NCBI RefSeq assembly: GCF_007752135.1
Contig: NZ_CP036298.1
Coordinates: 6,386,859 to 6,450,858 of the forward strand
Length of the DNA: 64,000 bases
Direction: 5' to 3'
DNA from: Aureliella helgolandensis
Lineage (GTDB): Bacteria > Planctomycetota > Planctomycetia > Pirellulales > Pirellulaceae
In this document: positions 17,421 to 26,028 of the stretch, piece after piece
How the letters are laid out: each line of letters begins with the position of its first letter
Position numbering within the stretch: the first letter of the stretch is position 1
The notes under the pieces: model-generated
Databases searched by the model: none
Told to the model about the DNA's origin: nothing
Seen by the model: the letters and a program-made list of their open reading frames with translations, nothing else
Made by a program: the position numbers and the translations under genes

Positions 17421-17534
17421 GGGCAGCTGAAATAGTACCCCGCTCCGTGAGCAGGGAAAGGTGGTTACCGCTGCCGAGCAATTAGGGATACGACCTCCGC
17501 GTTGAAATTCAAGTTGCTATTCCATCAACAGCCC
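17421..17534. repeat. Intergenic repeat family, copy C (~114 bp, inverted ends)
   Basis: Starts GGGCAGCTGA and ends TCAACAGCCC (8 of 10 positions inverted-complementary) and carries GTACCC ... CGTGAGCAGGGAAAGGTGG, GTTACCGCTG, AATTAGGG and CCGCGTTGAAATT in the same order as copy A. It lies between the convergent peroxiredoxin and PBP4-type genes, 48 bp from the latter's stop. Confidence 0.75.
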
Positions 17535-17581
17535 GCCTGCCTGGCCGTACCAACAGTCAACAACAGGGGCGTTTCCACCGG

Positions 17582-19198
17582 CTAATGATCTCGCCACAGA
17601 ATAGCCGTTATAGTTGACTGGTCTTGAGAAACCTTCAACAGCTCTTGAACATCGTTGCTCAGCTGTACATTGTTGACCGTCAGGCTGTACATCAACCTGC
17701 GTCCATGCTGGGTGTCGATGAAGCCCGCCAAAGACTGCCCTTTCAACAGAATGCCATCCTTGCTGCCGATAGCAAATGTCCCCGTTTTTGCATAGGCATT
17801 TCCCTTGGCACCGGCCAGTGTCGGATCGGATTCAAAATCGGTAAAAAACGCGAGCGGACCGTCGCCCCCTAGCACCGGCAGGGAATCCAGAAATTGCGGA
17901 AAAAAGCTACTCTCTGCGTTGTACTTCAGCATTTGCAAAACGGCGGTGTTCGTGGCAGTTGTCGGGCCACCGCCACTTCCATCAACGAAGTGAAATTCAC
18001 TCTCGGGAATGCCAATCTTGCCGACTAAATGCTCGCGTTCGAGTGCCAACGCGTCCTCTAAATTGTCACAGCCTTGGGTGAGTCCCCACAGCATCAGGCT
18101 CGTATCCGACCCGATGTTGTAGCTCACCTTGAGGACGAACTTTGCATACTCGGCGAAGGGTAACGACTCCAGTTCGGCTTGCAATGTCTCGGCCGTGTAC
18201 GTGTCCCGTGGAGGTAGAAGATCAGAGCGATTGCTCCCAACTGCTTGCGCGTTGACAATTTTTACGCCAGCCCGCTGTAACGCCTCGATAAATACAGTCC
18301 GAGCGTAGTTGGCCGGTTCTGTGATGCGAAACGTTCGCACCCATGGCCAGGATTCCGTAATTGGAGGCACAAAATCCGCAGGCAAACGCCCCGCCACCGC
18401 TCCCGAACTCCCTCCCGCTCCCAAACCATCTGCAAGGTTAGGCGCTAACTCCACCCGTTCTCCCTCTCCCGGCAAAGCGGTTGTCAGTTCAGAGGTGACC
18501 GTAAACGCCTGCGACAGTGGCCTGTGCTCAACCTCGGCCAGTTTGCCCGGTCTCGTTGGCCGAATGACCAAATCAATAAGATCATCATTGACGAAAATCG
18601 GGCTAACCATGAATTCCTCTCGGAATTCAAAGGGCTGGAACAATCGATCATCAATGACGACCTCTCCGTTCACCGCCTTGATTCCAGAGCCTGCGACCTG
18701 GGCAGCCAGTGAGTCAAAACCCCACAGTGGATTGGGGCTGGTTAAGATAGCGTTTCCAAGCGTGTTGGCCTCATTGTGGTCCAGATTCGTGATGGCCATG
18801 GTTCCATCAGGGCTTCTCCGGCCCCCCATGGTGAAGTCTCCCTTCGCAACTAGGATGAGATCTCCCTCAAGCACTCCGTCGTCACGGACAATCCCTCGGC
18901 GATGCACGGGAGTACGGAACCTAAATTCTGGCCCGAGGGCCTCTAGCGTTTCACCAATCGTGAACACTTTCCTCACGGAACCAATAAACAGGCTGTCCTC
19001 TGAGTTTTGATCGTAGAGAACTTCACCGCTATCCAAATCAACCACTCTAAGAGCCCAGACGGACTCGCGATATAATTCCCTATCAAAAATTGCCTGGATG
19101 TCGGCGGGAACTGCTCGCCTGTCTTTACTCTCATGGTTGCAGCCTACCAGGAGCATGAAGCTCCACATGGCACACAGCAGTGGTCCAATCGTTCTCAT
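17582..19198 (-). CDS. dacB: D-alanyl-D-alanine carboxypeptidase/endopeptidase, PBP4 type, lipoprotein
   Basis: 538 residues from ATG 19198, preceded by AAGAG; the frame opens at a GTG at 19231. A signal sequence ends in the lipobox LLVGC with Cys20, so it is a predicted lipoprotein. Penicillin-binding motifs are all visible: SVRK (S74, K77), SYN (359-361) and KTG (471-473), with the long insertion between the first two that marks the S13 (PBP4/DacB) family. It trims or cuts peptidoglycan cross-links in the periplasm. Its presence supports peptidoglycan in this organism, relevant to planctomycete cell-wall biology. Divergent to the channel gene pair. Confidence 0.92.
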   Translation of the reverse strand: MRTIGPLLCAMWSFMLLVGCNHESKDRRAVPADIQAIFDRELYRESVWALRVVDLDSGEVLYDQNSEDSLFIGSVRKVFTIGETLEALGPEFRFRTPVHRRGIVRDDGVLEGDLILVAKGDFTMGGRRSPDGTMAITNLDHNEANTLGNAILTSPNPLWGFDSLAAQVAGSGIKAVNGEVVIDDRLFQPFEFREEFMVSPIFVNDDLIDLVIRPTRPGKLAEVEHRPLSQAFTVTSELTTALPGEGERVELAPNLADGLGAGGSSGAVAGRLPADFVPPITESWPWVRTFRITEPANYARTVFIEALQRAGVKIVNAQAVGSNRSDLLPPRDTYTAETLQAELESLPFAEYAKFVLKVSYNIGSDTSLMLWGLTQGCDNLEDALALEREHLVGKIGIPESEFHFVDGSGGGPTTATNTAVLQMLKYNAESSFFPQFLDSLPVLGGDGPLAFFTDFESDPTLAGAKGNAYAKTGTFAIGSKDGILLKGQSLAGFIDTQHGRRLMYSLTVNNVQLSNDVQELLKVSQDQSTITAILWRDH

Positions 19199-19675
19199 TT
19201 CGATAACTCTTTTCAATAAATTCAAATTCACGCGGCGGGCAAGATGCCGCTACTGGCATATCGGCTTCCGTCGCACACTCAGCTCAGTTGTTGCCTCCTG
19301 CCTACACTCTGGTTGTACGCGATCAGCGTTGCTGACTTTCTTGAATGTACAAAATGAGTAGAGCGAGCACACGATCGAATCTTAGGAGCCCCACATACGG
19401 TCTCTCCTCTTCCACGACGCTCTGGAAGTGGTGCAAGAGGCTTGACCTTCGCCCATCGGCCGAACCCCCAATCGAGCCGACTGGGGCGAAGTATGCATTT
19501 CGGTTACACTCAAGATCTAACAGATCGCTTCATCCAGTCGCGAGAGGAGGCCCTCGGCGTTAAGTTTTGCAGCAGACACGGGACTTCAGCCAAGAATACG
19601 GTTCCTTCTGCCCCAAGGGTTCGCTGGGACGGAAACTCCACGGCCGATCAGGCCGAATGATATAGGACCGTTGAC
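19199..19675. other. 477-bp divergent intergenic region
   Basis: Separates dacB (leftward) from the channel pair (rightward) and must hold both promoters. Short frames have no recognisable product. No repeat or structured element was noticed. Confidence 0.4.
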
Positions 19676-20794
19676 ATGATCGATGTATTGCGATTTTACT
19701 GGCCCGCGTTAGTGTTCCTCTTGCTCTCCGGTAGCAGTGCACTGCACAGTCTCGCTCAGGAACCGTCTGCTACAATCAACACGGAAATCACGGAAGACTC
19801 CTCGAGAGTCGTCTTGAAAGTGGGCACAAAGCACAGCCCACCTTTCGCTATTAAGAATCCGGACGGTTCATGGACGGGAATCAGTATTGAACTATGGAAA
19901 CACCTAACCGATGAACTGAATCTTGAGTTTCAATTTGAGGAACTGCCGCTCGACGAGATACTCGACAAACTTGAGACCTGCGATTTAGACGCAGCGGTTG
20001 CTGCAATTAGTGTGACCTCAGAACGTCACGAGCGAGTCGGCTTTTGCCATCCTCACTTCTCCACCGGTCTGGGCATCGCGATCAGCTCCAGAGAACGCAC
20101 GGGGCCGGGTACGATTCTGCGACGAGTCGTGTCTAGCGGACTGGTGAAGTTGATGCTGACGATGGTGGGCATCGTCATCGTCTGCGGTTTTCTCTTCTGG
20201 ATTTTTGAACGCAACCGCAATACGACGATGTTTGGTGGCAAGCGGCGACAAGGAATCGGCATGGGAGTTTGGTGGTCGACAACTCTCTTGCTCGGAAACA
20301 AGGGAGTCGTCCCAGCGAGTTCGATGGGGAGATTGCTTGCAGCATTGGCGATGTTTTCCAGCATCATTGTGGTGTCGACTCTCACGGGCGTAATTACTTC
20401 GGTATTAACCGTGCAACAACTCGACACCGGAATCGCACGGGTGGCCGACTTGCATCACGTGCGGGTTGCGACGATCAATGACAGCACGAGTGCAGATTAT
20501 TTGCGTCAACGCCATATTTTCTTTCGAGCCTACCAAACACCTGAAGCAGCGATCCAGGCGGTCGACGATAACCAAGCTGACGCAGTTGTGTATGACGCGG
20601 CGCTGCTGAAGTATCTAGCGAGCGAGCAATTCATCAACCGAATCGATATCGTTCCAGTTTTGTTTAATGTGCAAGAGTATGCGATCGCACTATGTCCTGG
20701 CAGCAACCTGCGCAGACCGCTCAACGAAGAACTATTGCGTTACCGGGAAAGCGATGCCTGGGACGAACTCGTCTATCGCTACCTAGGAGAATAG
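19676..20794 (+). CDS. GluR0-like ligand-gated channel subunit with non-canonical pore loop
   Basis: 372 residues from ATG. Signal peptide about 1-28; first ligand-binding half (S1) about 46-140 with VGTKHSPPFAI and GISIELW; TM1 about 155-176; re-entrant pore loop 197-213; TM2 about 219-244; second binding half (S2) 250-372 with STSADYLR and DAVVYDAALL. This SBP-bact_3 / two-TM / SBP order is that of prokaryotic ionotropic glutamate receptors (GluR0). The pore loop has WWSTT but then LLLGNKG where K+ channels carry TVGYGD, and is about two residues shorter, so K+ selectivity is unlikely for a homomer. The following gene encodes a sister subunit with an intact filter, one base after this stop, suggesting a heteromer. 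Ligand unknown; amino acids are likely by family. Confidence 0.85.
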   Translation: MIDVLRFYWPALVFLLLSGSSALHSLAQEPSATINTEITEDSSRVVLKVGTKHSPPFAIKNPDGSWTGISIELWKHLTDELNLEFQFEELPLDEILDKLETCDLDAAVAAISVTSERHERVGFCHPHFSTGLGIAISSRERTGPGTILRRVVSSGLVKLMLTMVGIVIVCGFLFWIFERNRNTTMFGGKRRQGIGMGVWWSTTLLLGNKGVVPASSMGRLLAALAMFSSIIVVSTLTGVITSVLTVQQLDTGIARVADLHHVRVATINDSTSADYLRQRHIFFRAYQTPEAAIQAVDDNQADAVVYDAALLKYLASEQFINRIDIVPVLFNVQEYAIALCPGSNLRRPLNEELLRYRESDAWDELVYRYLGE

Positions 20795-20795
20795 A

Positions 20796-21956
20796 GTGAC
20801 ACCATTTCCATGGATTCGAACTGCGGTGTTGTTGCTGACCGCGCTCGCAGCATCTTCATCACGCGGTCAAGCTCAGGGTTCGCCGGGCACCGAGCACGTC
20901 ACGGAACCTGCAGCACTACTAGACATCCCCACCACTTTAGTCGTGGCGACACGCCAAGTCCCACCATTTGCGATGCTCAATGAGGACAACCAATGGGAGG
21001 GAATCAGCATTGATCTACTGCGTGAAGTCAAGGCGGAACTAGAGAGTGCATCGGGCCATGAAATCACCCTCGAATTCAAGTCGATGTCGCTAGCTAAAAT
21101 GCTAGATGCTGTCGAGAACGAAGAGGTTGACATTGTCGCCGCTGCACTAACGATGAACTACGAACGCGAGAAACGAATGGACTTCACTCACTCGTTCCAC
21201 GCTTCAGGTCTTGGAATCGCGGTGGGAGCCAAGCAGCGGCAATCGGGTTGGTCGGGGATCCTGGACGCGTTGCTCTCTAGGACATTCCTGCGAATTGTCG
21301 CCGGTCTAGTGCTGGCAATGCTGGTGAGTGCGGTTGGGATCTACCTGTTCGAGCGGCGGCACAACCGGGAACAGTTTGATAAAGGATGGATTAAGGGCAT
21401 CGCCGCCGGCATGTGGTGGGCGGCGGTCACTCTTACCACTGTAGGCTACGGTGATAAAGTACCACGCACTCTCGGAGGCCGGCTAATCGGTCTCCTATGG
21501 ATGTTCGCGGGACTCTTTATCATCGCGGGCTTCACTGCCGCCGTGACTTCCGCACTCACCTTAACCCAATTGCGTTTCAGAATTAGCGGACCTTCCGATC
21601 TCTCGCGCGCGAAAGTAGCAACCGTAGAGGGGTCCACATCAGCCGACTACTTGCGTGCCCGTCACATTATGTTTTCTCAATACGCTGATGTCGAAACGGC
21701 CATCGCCAGCCTTGTCGAAAACAAGTGCGATGCTGTCGTTTACGACGCTCCAATTCTGAAGTACCAGATCTACCAACACTACTCGGGAGAAGCAATTGTG
21801 CTCCCCTCGACCTTCGAACAGCAGAAGTATGCATTTGCATTGCCTAGTAATAGCTTATTGCGGGAACCCTTCAATCAAGTGCTATTGCGAAAGACTTCGA
21901 GTCCCAGTTGGAACGAAGTGCTCGCCACGTACTTTGGCGAGAGTCAGCAACACTAG
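20796..21956 (+). CDS. GluR0-like ligand-gated K+ channel subunit with canonical TVGYGD filter
   Basis: 386 residues from a GTG; AGGAGA lies eight bases upstream, partly inside the end of the previous gene, so the two are translationally coupled. Signal peptide about 1-27; S1 about 46-145 (VVATRQVPPFAM, GISIDLL); TM1 about 163-185; pore with WWAAVTLTTVGYGD, the filter at residues 215-220; TM2 about 226-254; S2 from 262 with STSADYLR and DAVVYDAPIL. All parts of a prokaryotic glutamate-receptor K+ channel are there. A bound amino acid or other small ligand in the periplasm would open a K+ pathway. It is clearly homologous to the gene before it, a local duplication with divergence of the pore. 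Confidence 0.9.
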   Translation: MTPFPWIRTAVLLLTALAASSSRGQAQGSPGTEHVTEPAALLDIPTTLVVATRQVPPFAMLNEDNQWEGISIDLLREVKAELESASGHEITLEFKSMSLAKMLDAVENEEVDIVAAALTMNYEREKRMDFTHSFHASGLGIAVGAKQRQSGWSGILDALLSRTFLRIVAGLVLAMLVSAVGIYLFERRHNREQFDKGWIKGIAAGMWWAAVTLTTVGYGDKVPRTLGGRLIGLLWMFAGLFIIAGFTAAVTSALTLTQLRFRISGPSDLSRAKVATVEGSTSADYLRARHIMFSQYADVETAIASLVENKCDAVVYDAPILKYQIYQHYSGEAIVLPSTFEQQKYAFALPSNSLLREPFNQVLLRKTSSPSWNEVLATYFGESQQH

Positions 21957-22234
21957 GTCGCTCTATCGCGTTCAAGGGATCTTCGAACTCAACGACGGAT
22001 TACAGCAGTTCCTCGTTCGGTAAACCAGGCAACGTCGTGGCTGCTTTTCAAGCAATTTATGAATTGCGATTTTGGCGCTGAAGTATGAAGACAAGTGAAT
22101 TCGATAGACAAGCCATAATTGACGGGTTATAGCCTTCGCGGTACCCAGCCGATGCGTCTCAGTCGGCCGGCCCGTGCGCGAGGGACGAATCAGCTCCCTC
22201 AAACCAGGAAGACTTTGGAATCGACGGACGAAGC

Positions 22235-23188
22235 TCAATTGAGTTTCCAGGCGTCGAGCCATGTCGTTTCAGTGCGTTTCATTCGATAGTCTTCGCGCAG
22301 CCGTTGGTCCATATCTTTCAAATGCCCGGCGCCGTAGAAAATCCCAATCTTCTTTTTGCCTGCTTTGATTTCACGATCAAGAATTTGAAACGCTTTGGCG
22401 TTGCGTTCGGTGATCAAGGTACTCTTGCCGTCTTCGCCCGAGAGCGCCGCCATTTGCCAGTCCATCTGCTCCATTTGCTCAGCGAAAGCTCGCCGAGCTC
22501 TCAGAGTGTCCCCCGACACCATAGCGGCCAACAGTTCCATATCGTTACTCTTGCCCGAGGACTGCATCGCGATACTGGCTCCCATGGAGCGCAGAAGCAT
22601 TTTCAACACCCCTTCCTTACGAGAGTTCATGGAATCAAAAAACTCTTTGGGACTCATGTCCGCATGTACAAAATTTTTAGCCTGGTAGTCCACTTCATCG
22701 AGCTGGAAGGTCATGTCCAGGGCATCTTTCATACCAACCTGAATCGTACTGACCGGGCTGGCACCTCTTTCTTCGGGCAAGGGAACACCCGCATCGGGAT
22801 CGGAAACCATCTCGTAGAGTAGTGCATCGAAGGTCGAGAACAGTTGATTGAGCTTCTGGTAGTACTCTGGATCGGCAATGTGCACCGCCCCGATCAGGGT
22901 CACTGTTACACCGTCGGTATCTCCAGGCTTGGCATACGTGGCCACGGCCGTCTGCAGTGCCAGTGGGCGCTCTCCCTCTTTGGAAACCCGCGCGAACTCG
23001 ATAGGGTCCGAGTTCTCCTCTTTCTTCGGAGTTACCGCCGTGGGGGACACAGGCGGGGGCGTCTCGATTGCCGTGTTGGGCTCTGCGACGGCGACCTGCG
23101 CGTGCGCGGGGCCGCAACAGCAGGCGAGCAGGAGAGCAACGACTGAAAAGGTCAGTGGCCGTTTGGCAATTCGGTAGAACCTTGCCAT
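22235..23188 (-). CDS. TraB/GumN-like secreted protein
   Basis: 317 residues from ATG 23188 with AAGGA upstream; the frame opens earlier at a TTG. A signal peptide covers about residues 1-30 (ends CCCGPAHA). Seen: VTLIGAVHIADPEYYQKL followed by YEMVSDP, and near the C-terminus IFYGAGHLKDMDQRL, the two Gly-x-x-His and Gly-Ala-Gly-His-Leu blocks that define the TraB/Tiki/GumN (EreA-like) fold of metal-dependent proteases. Other members cleave secreted peptides, but the bacterial role is unproved. A Pro/Thr-rich linker follows the signal. Stand-alone, leftward, divergent from the esterase gene. Confidence 0.8.
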   Translation of the reverse strand: MARFYRIAKRPLTFSVVALLLACCCGPAHAQVAVAEPNTAIETPPPVSPTAVTPKKEENSDPIEFARVSKEGERPLALQTAVATYAKPGDTDGVTVTLIGAVHIADPEYYQKLNQLFSTFDALLYEMVSDPDAGVPLPEERGASPVSTIQVGMKDALDMTFQLDEVDYQAKNFVHADMSPKEFFDSMNSRKEGVLKMLLRSMGASIAMQSSGKSNDMELLAAMVSGDTLRARRAFAEQMEQMDWQMAALSGEDGKSTLITERNAKAFQILDREIKAGKKKIGIFYGAGHLKDMDQRLREDYRMKRTETTWLDAWKLN

Positions 23189-23580
23189 GCTTCGTATCCT
23201 TTGTGAAACTTCTGACAGGCGTGAGTACAAGCTACAAAGTACTCTGTCGCTATTGGCGTCTTTTAGTATTGCTTGATGCGGGGCTACGCGCAGCCTCGAA
23301 TCACGATTTCGGCGAATAAAGCAACTATCTCGCCCGAAATCCAGCCATTAATGCTCGTTAACGCGTGCAAGCCAACTTGGCGTAGCTTGCACCAGCGGTA
23401 TTCTAGTGCCCGCAGCCCGGTTCAAGTATCGGGCGAAAGCCAGAAGGAACCTTTCCCGATTCCCAGTTGAGCGGCGGAGACCACCCCCCCATCCTGACTA
23501 GTCCCCCACATCTCCACTCCTCGGAGTCGGGTACGGGTCTGGCCGTGATCTGCCGCTCGCCTCAATAAGGAGCAAATTTA
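23189..23580. other. 392-bp divergent intergenic region
   Basis: Lies between the leftward TraB/GumN-like gene and the rightward esterase gene. No gene, repeat or strong hairpin was seen. AAGGAG at 23567-23572 is the ribosome site of the esterase GTG start. Confidence 0.4.
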
Positions 23581-24342
23581 GTGAACCCACTGCAATATCG
23601 AGCCGTCCGAGAAAAGGTTGCAGAACTAGACTGCATCTTGGTTCGCCCCGAAAACTCCGCTGGTGAGCCGGTACCGCCGCGAGGGCTAGCGGTATTCTGC
23701 CATGGATTTGGCGCCGGAGGGGATGATTTGGTTGGGTTAGCAAGCGAGTTGCTCCAGATTGCAGCCCCCACTTCAGGCCTAGCTTTACTTTTCCCGTCGG
23801 CTCCGATCTCGTTAGAAGAGCAGGGGATGCCCGGCGCACGAGCTTGGTGGCTCCTTAGCCTTCAACGCTTGTTGAGTGCTATGGAAGAAGGCAGGTACGA
23901 GCAAATACGAGAAGAGGTACCGGAAGGGATTGAAGCATCGCGAGACATGCTGAGCGCCACGATCGCAACGTTGCTAGATCGCTATGCGATCGACGAGTCT
24001 CGGTTACTTTTGGGCGGTTTTTCGCAGGGAGCCATGTTGGCCGTTGAGACCGCCTGCTACGGACTAAAACGTCCTCCCGCACAGCTGTGCCTCTATTCAG
24101 GTGCATTAATCTGTGAAAAACAATGGAAGGCCCGAGCATCCCAGCTTGCTCGGACTCTTATCTTACAAAGTCACGGAAAACTCGACACGATCCTTCCTTT
24201 CCAGACCGGCTTATGGCTCCGCGAGATGCTCGAAGCCGCAGGCAGCACCGTCGACTTCATTGAGTTCAACGGACCACACACTATCCCTCAATCGGCCATC
24301 GAAAAGACGGCGCACATGCTTGCGCAATTGATCAATGATTAA
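23581..24342 (+). CDS. Alpha/beta hydrolase, phospholipase/carboxylesterase family
   Basis: 253 residues from GTG with AAGGAG at 23567 just upstream. The fold is that of the small carboxylesterases (AB_hydrolase_2). Seen: oxyanion-side CHGFGAGGDDL (40-50), nucleophile S148 in GGFSQGAM, the acid in HGKLDTILPF and the histidine in FNGPHTIPQ. It would hydrolyse a short-chain ester or lysophospholipid-like substrate in the cytoplasm, as no signal peptide is seen. An Ala-Trp-Trp block (GARAWWLL) with an inserted helix resembles the group often annotated as phospholipase. Stand-alone; 239 bp upstream of this gene's start codon the DNA is empty. Confidence 0.9.
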   Translation: MNPLQYRAVREKVAELDCILVRPENSAGEPVPPRGLAVFCHGFGAGGDDLVGLASELLQIAAPTSGLALLFPSAPISLEEQGMPGARAWWLLSLQRLLSAMEEGRYEQIREEVPEGIEASRDMLSATIATLLDRYAIDESRLLLGGFSQGAMLAVETACYGLKRPPAQLCLYSGALICEKQWKARASQLARTLILQSHGKLDTILPFQTGLWLREMLEAAGSTVDFIEFNGPHTIPQSAIEKTAHMLAQLIND

Positions 24343-24882
24343 CGCATTCAAGTTGACTTCCCTCCCTCCATCCTTCCTCGCCTGTTAGCCCTATCCACAA
24401 CACCTCTCACGGAAAGTCATCCCACCAGCGCCCGCGCCCCATTCCTCCTCAGGGACAGTGCACACTCCGCCCACTTGCTGCGGCGGGGACAGAGCAATTT
24501 CCGCCCTCTCAGCGGGGACAGAGCACTTTCTCAGCGTTAGGCTGGGGACAGTGCTTGCTTGGTGGTTGCGTCGGCAGGGACAGTTTCCGCAGGAGACAGT
24601 CCACACTTCTTATTCCGGAGACCACAGCTCGCAGACAGGGCACTGGAAAAGACAGACTATTGTCCAATCGCCACAGGCGATGTGCTCTGCGGAATTGCAA
24701 TTTCCTCCTTTCTCGTCCGCCGCACTCGTCCCACGGTCCGAGAAAAGATTGCGTTCCACCTGCAAACGGTCAGATCGAACGAATCGCATAGCTCTCAAGC
24801 CGACTCTAGGGCTCTACGATAGAACTAGACCAGGGAATGTGGACTAGCCGAGCTGCCATTTCGCGTCGGAAAAGCCAATTGG
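24343..24882. other. 540-bp intergenic region holding the left REP-like array
   Basis: No gene is supported; rightward frames at 24458-24847 are translations of the repeats and mutually overlap. It contains the left motif array (see 24451-24602). Confidence 0.5.
24451..24602 (+). repeat. REP-like array, left side of the RAYT gene
   Basis: Five copies of RGGGACAGWGCA-type sequence begin at 24451, 24485, 24514, 24544 and 24576, with a weaker sixth (GGAGACAGTCC) at about 24591, spaced about 30 bp. All read GGGGACAG on the + strand. The same motif occurs in opposite orientation on the other side of the transposase gene at 26538-26660. RAYT proteins are known to be associated with REP sequences and are thought to move them. 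Confidence 0.8.
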
Positions 24883-26028
24883 CTAAATTGTCAGAAGCTC
24901 GCGAGTAGCGGCGGGTAGGTAGAATCGGCTGCGCCGCAGACGACTCCGGAATGCGTCGACGTGCTGAGGCTGACCAGCCACCAAACTGAAGAGAATGCCA
25001 AAACTTTTACTCAGCTCGCACCAAGCTGTTGGCTCCATTCCTAGACGCTGAAGCACTGAGGGTGCCGTTGCAGGCGTTGCTCCCCGTTTTCCTTTTACTA
25101 TTTGCCGTGCTGTCCAATCGAGTAGCTCGACGTATTCGCTTGATGTCATCGACGTGAAGCCTTTATCACTACAGCGGTCGCGGCTCCGACTAGGCATCGC
25201 ACCTAGCGAGTCTCTCAATTCGTCTATTTCAACTGGAGCTAGGCAGCGATCGGAACGTGACGGTTCGGTCTCCGAAGGGGTCTTGGGGGACCGACCTTTA
25301 CCTTCCGGCGACTCCCGCGTAGCCACCAAACTAGTGCTAGGGGTTGTCGACGAAATCTTCCCAATCGGTGACTTGGCCTCCTGTGACAGTGATCGGATGC
25401 GTCGTTGTGCCGAGGTAAAATCACTTTCTTCAATAGTTTCAGCCAATGCGGCTCGAATGGGGTTCAAGTCGACGTAGACTGCAGCAGCCAAAATGGCCTG
25501 TTCATCGATCAGTCGCACTCCTCGAAAACGGCTTTGCCAAAAATGGCCTTCCACCCCGTCCTCGCGATTGGCCCGTTGCGCGATGCGCTGACACAGCAAA
25601 CGCATCCACCAGGAAATATCGCTCAGCCGCCGACGAATTTCGTTGAGTCGTTCAGGATTGAGACGGATTGAATTCAATTCGCACTCCGAGGGCTCTGCGG
25701 CATGGCCAGACTTATCCTTCCGCACAGGGCAAAGCATCAACCACCGCCTAGCTACTTCTGCGTCCGTCCATGTCTCAACGACGTCAGGTCGCGACCTCAA
25801 AACCATGTGCATATGATTGCAAAGCAAGCTAAATGCGATTAGATCGATCCCAAAACTAGCAGCTGATCGAACAAGCTCGGCCTCGATCCAGCGTTTGCGA
25901 TGGTCAAAGTTCTTGCCACTGACAGGATCCTCTCCCATCAGAAAGCACCTCCGTACCACACGATTCATGACATGTACTACTGCGATCTCGTCAGCGGCAA
26001 ACACTTCGCTTCGTTTTGTCCGAGCCAT
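24883..26028 (-). CDS. REP-associated tyrosine transposase (RAYT, Y1 HUH superfamily)
   Basis: 381 residues from ATG 26028 (an upstream TTG extends the frame). Seen: the HUH metal site as H72-Met-H74 in SLLCNHMHMVLR, the VNRVVRRCFL start typical of IS200/RAYT proteins, GHFWQSRFRGVRL, and the Tyr-containing YVDLNPIRAAL with Y185 as the presumed nucleophile. A 130-residue C-terminal tail (after about 200) is Ser/Thr/Pro-rich then basic, and is unusual for short RAYTs. There is one copy, no terminal repeats of its own, and arrays of a REP-like motif on both sides in opposite orientation. This matches a REP-RAYT unit (REPtron). It may be domesticated; activity cannot be judged. Confidence 0.88.
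   Translation of the reverse strand: MARTKRSEVFAADEIAVVHVMNRVVRRCFLMGEDPVSGKNFDHRKRWIEAELVRSAASFGIDLIAFSLLCNHMHMVLRSRPDVVETWTDAEVARRWLMLCPVRKDKSGHAAEPSECELNSIRLNPERLNEIRRRLSDISWWMRLLCQRIAQRANREDGVEGHFWQSRFRGVRLIDEQAILAAAVYVDLNPIRAALAETIEESDFTSAQRRIRSLSQEAKSPIGKISSTTPSTSLVATRESPEGKGRSPKTPSETEPSRSDRCLAPVEIDELRDSLGAMPSRSRDRCSDKGFTSMTSSEYVELLDWTARQIVKGKRGATPATAPSVLQRLGMEPTAWCELSKSFGILFSLVAGQPQHVDAFRSRLRRSRFYLPAATRELLTI

Noticed and set aside
21972-22262. 96-codon leftward frame between the channel pair and the TraB-like gene
   Set aside because: Starts inside the 3' end of the TraB-like gene in another frame, has no ribosome site and no recognisable product.
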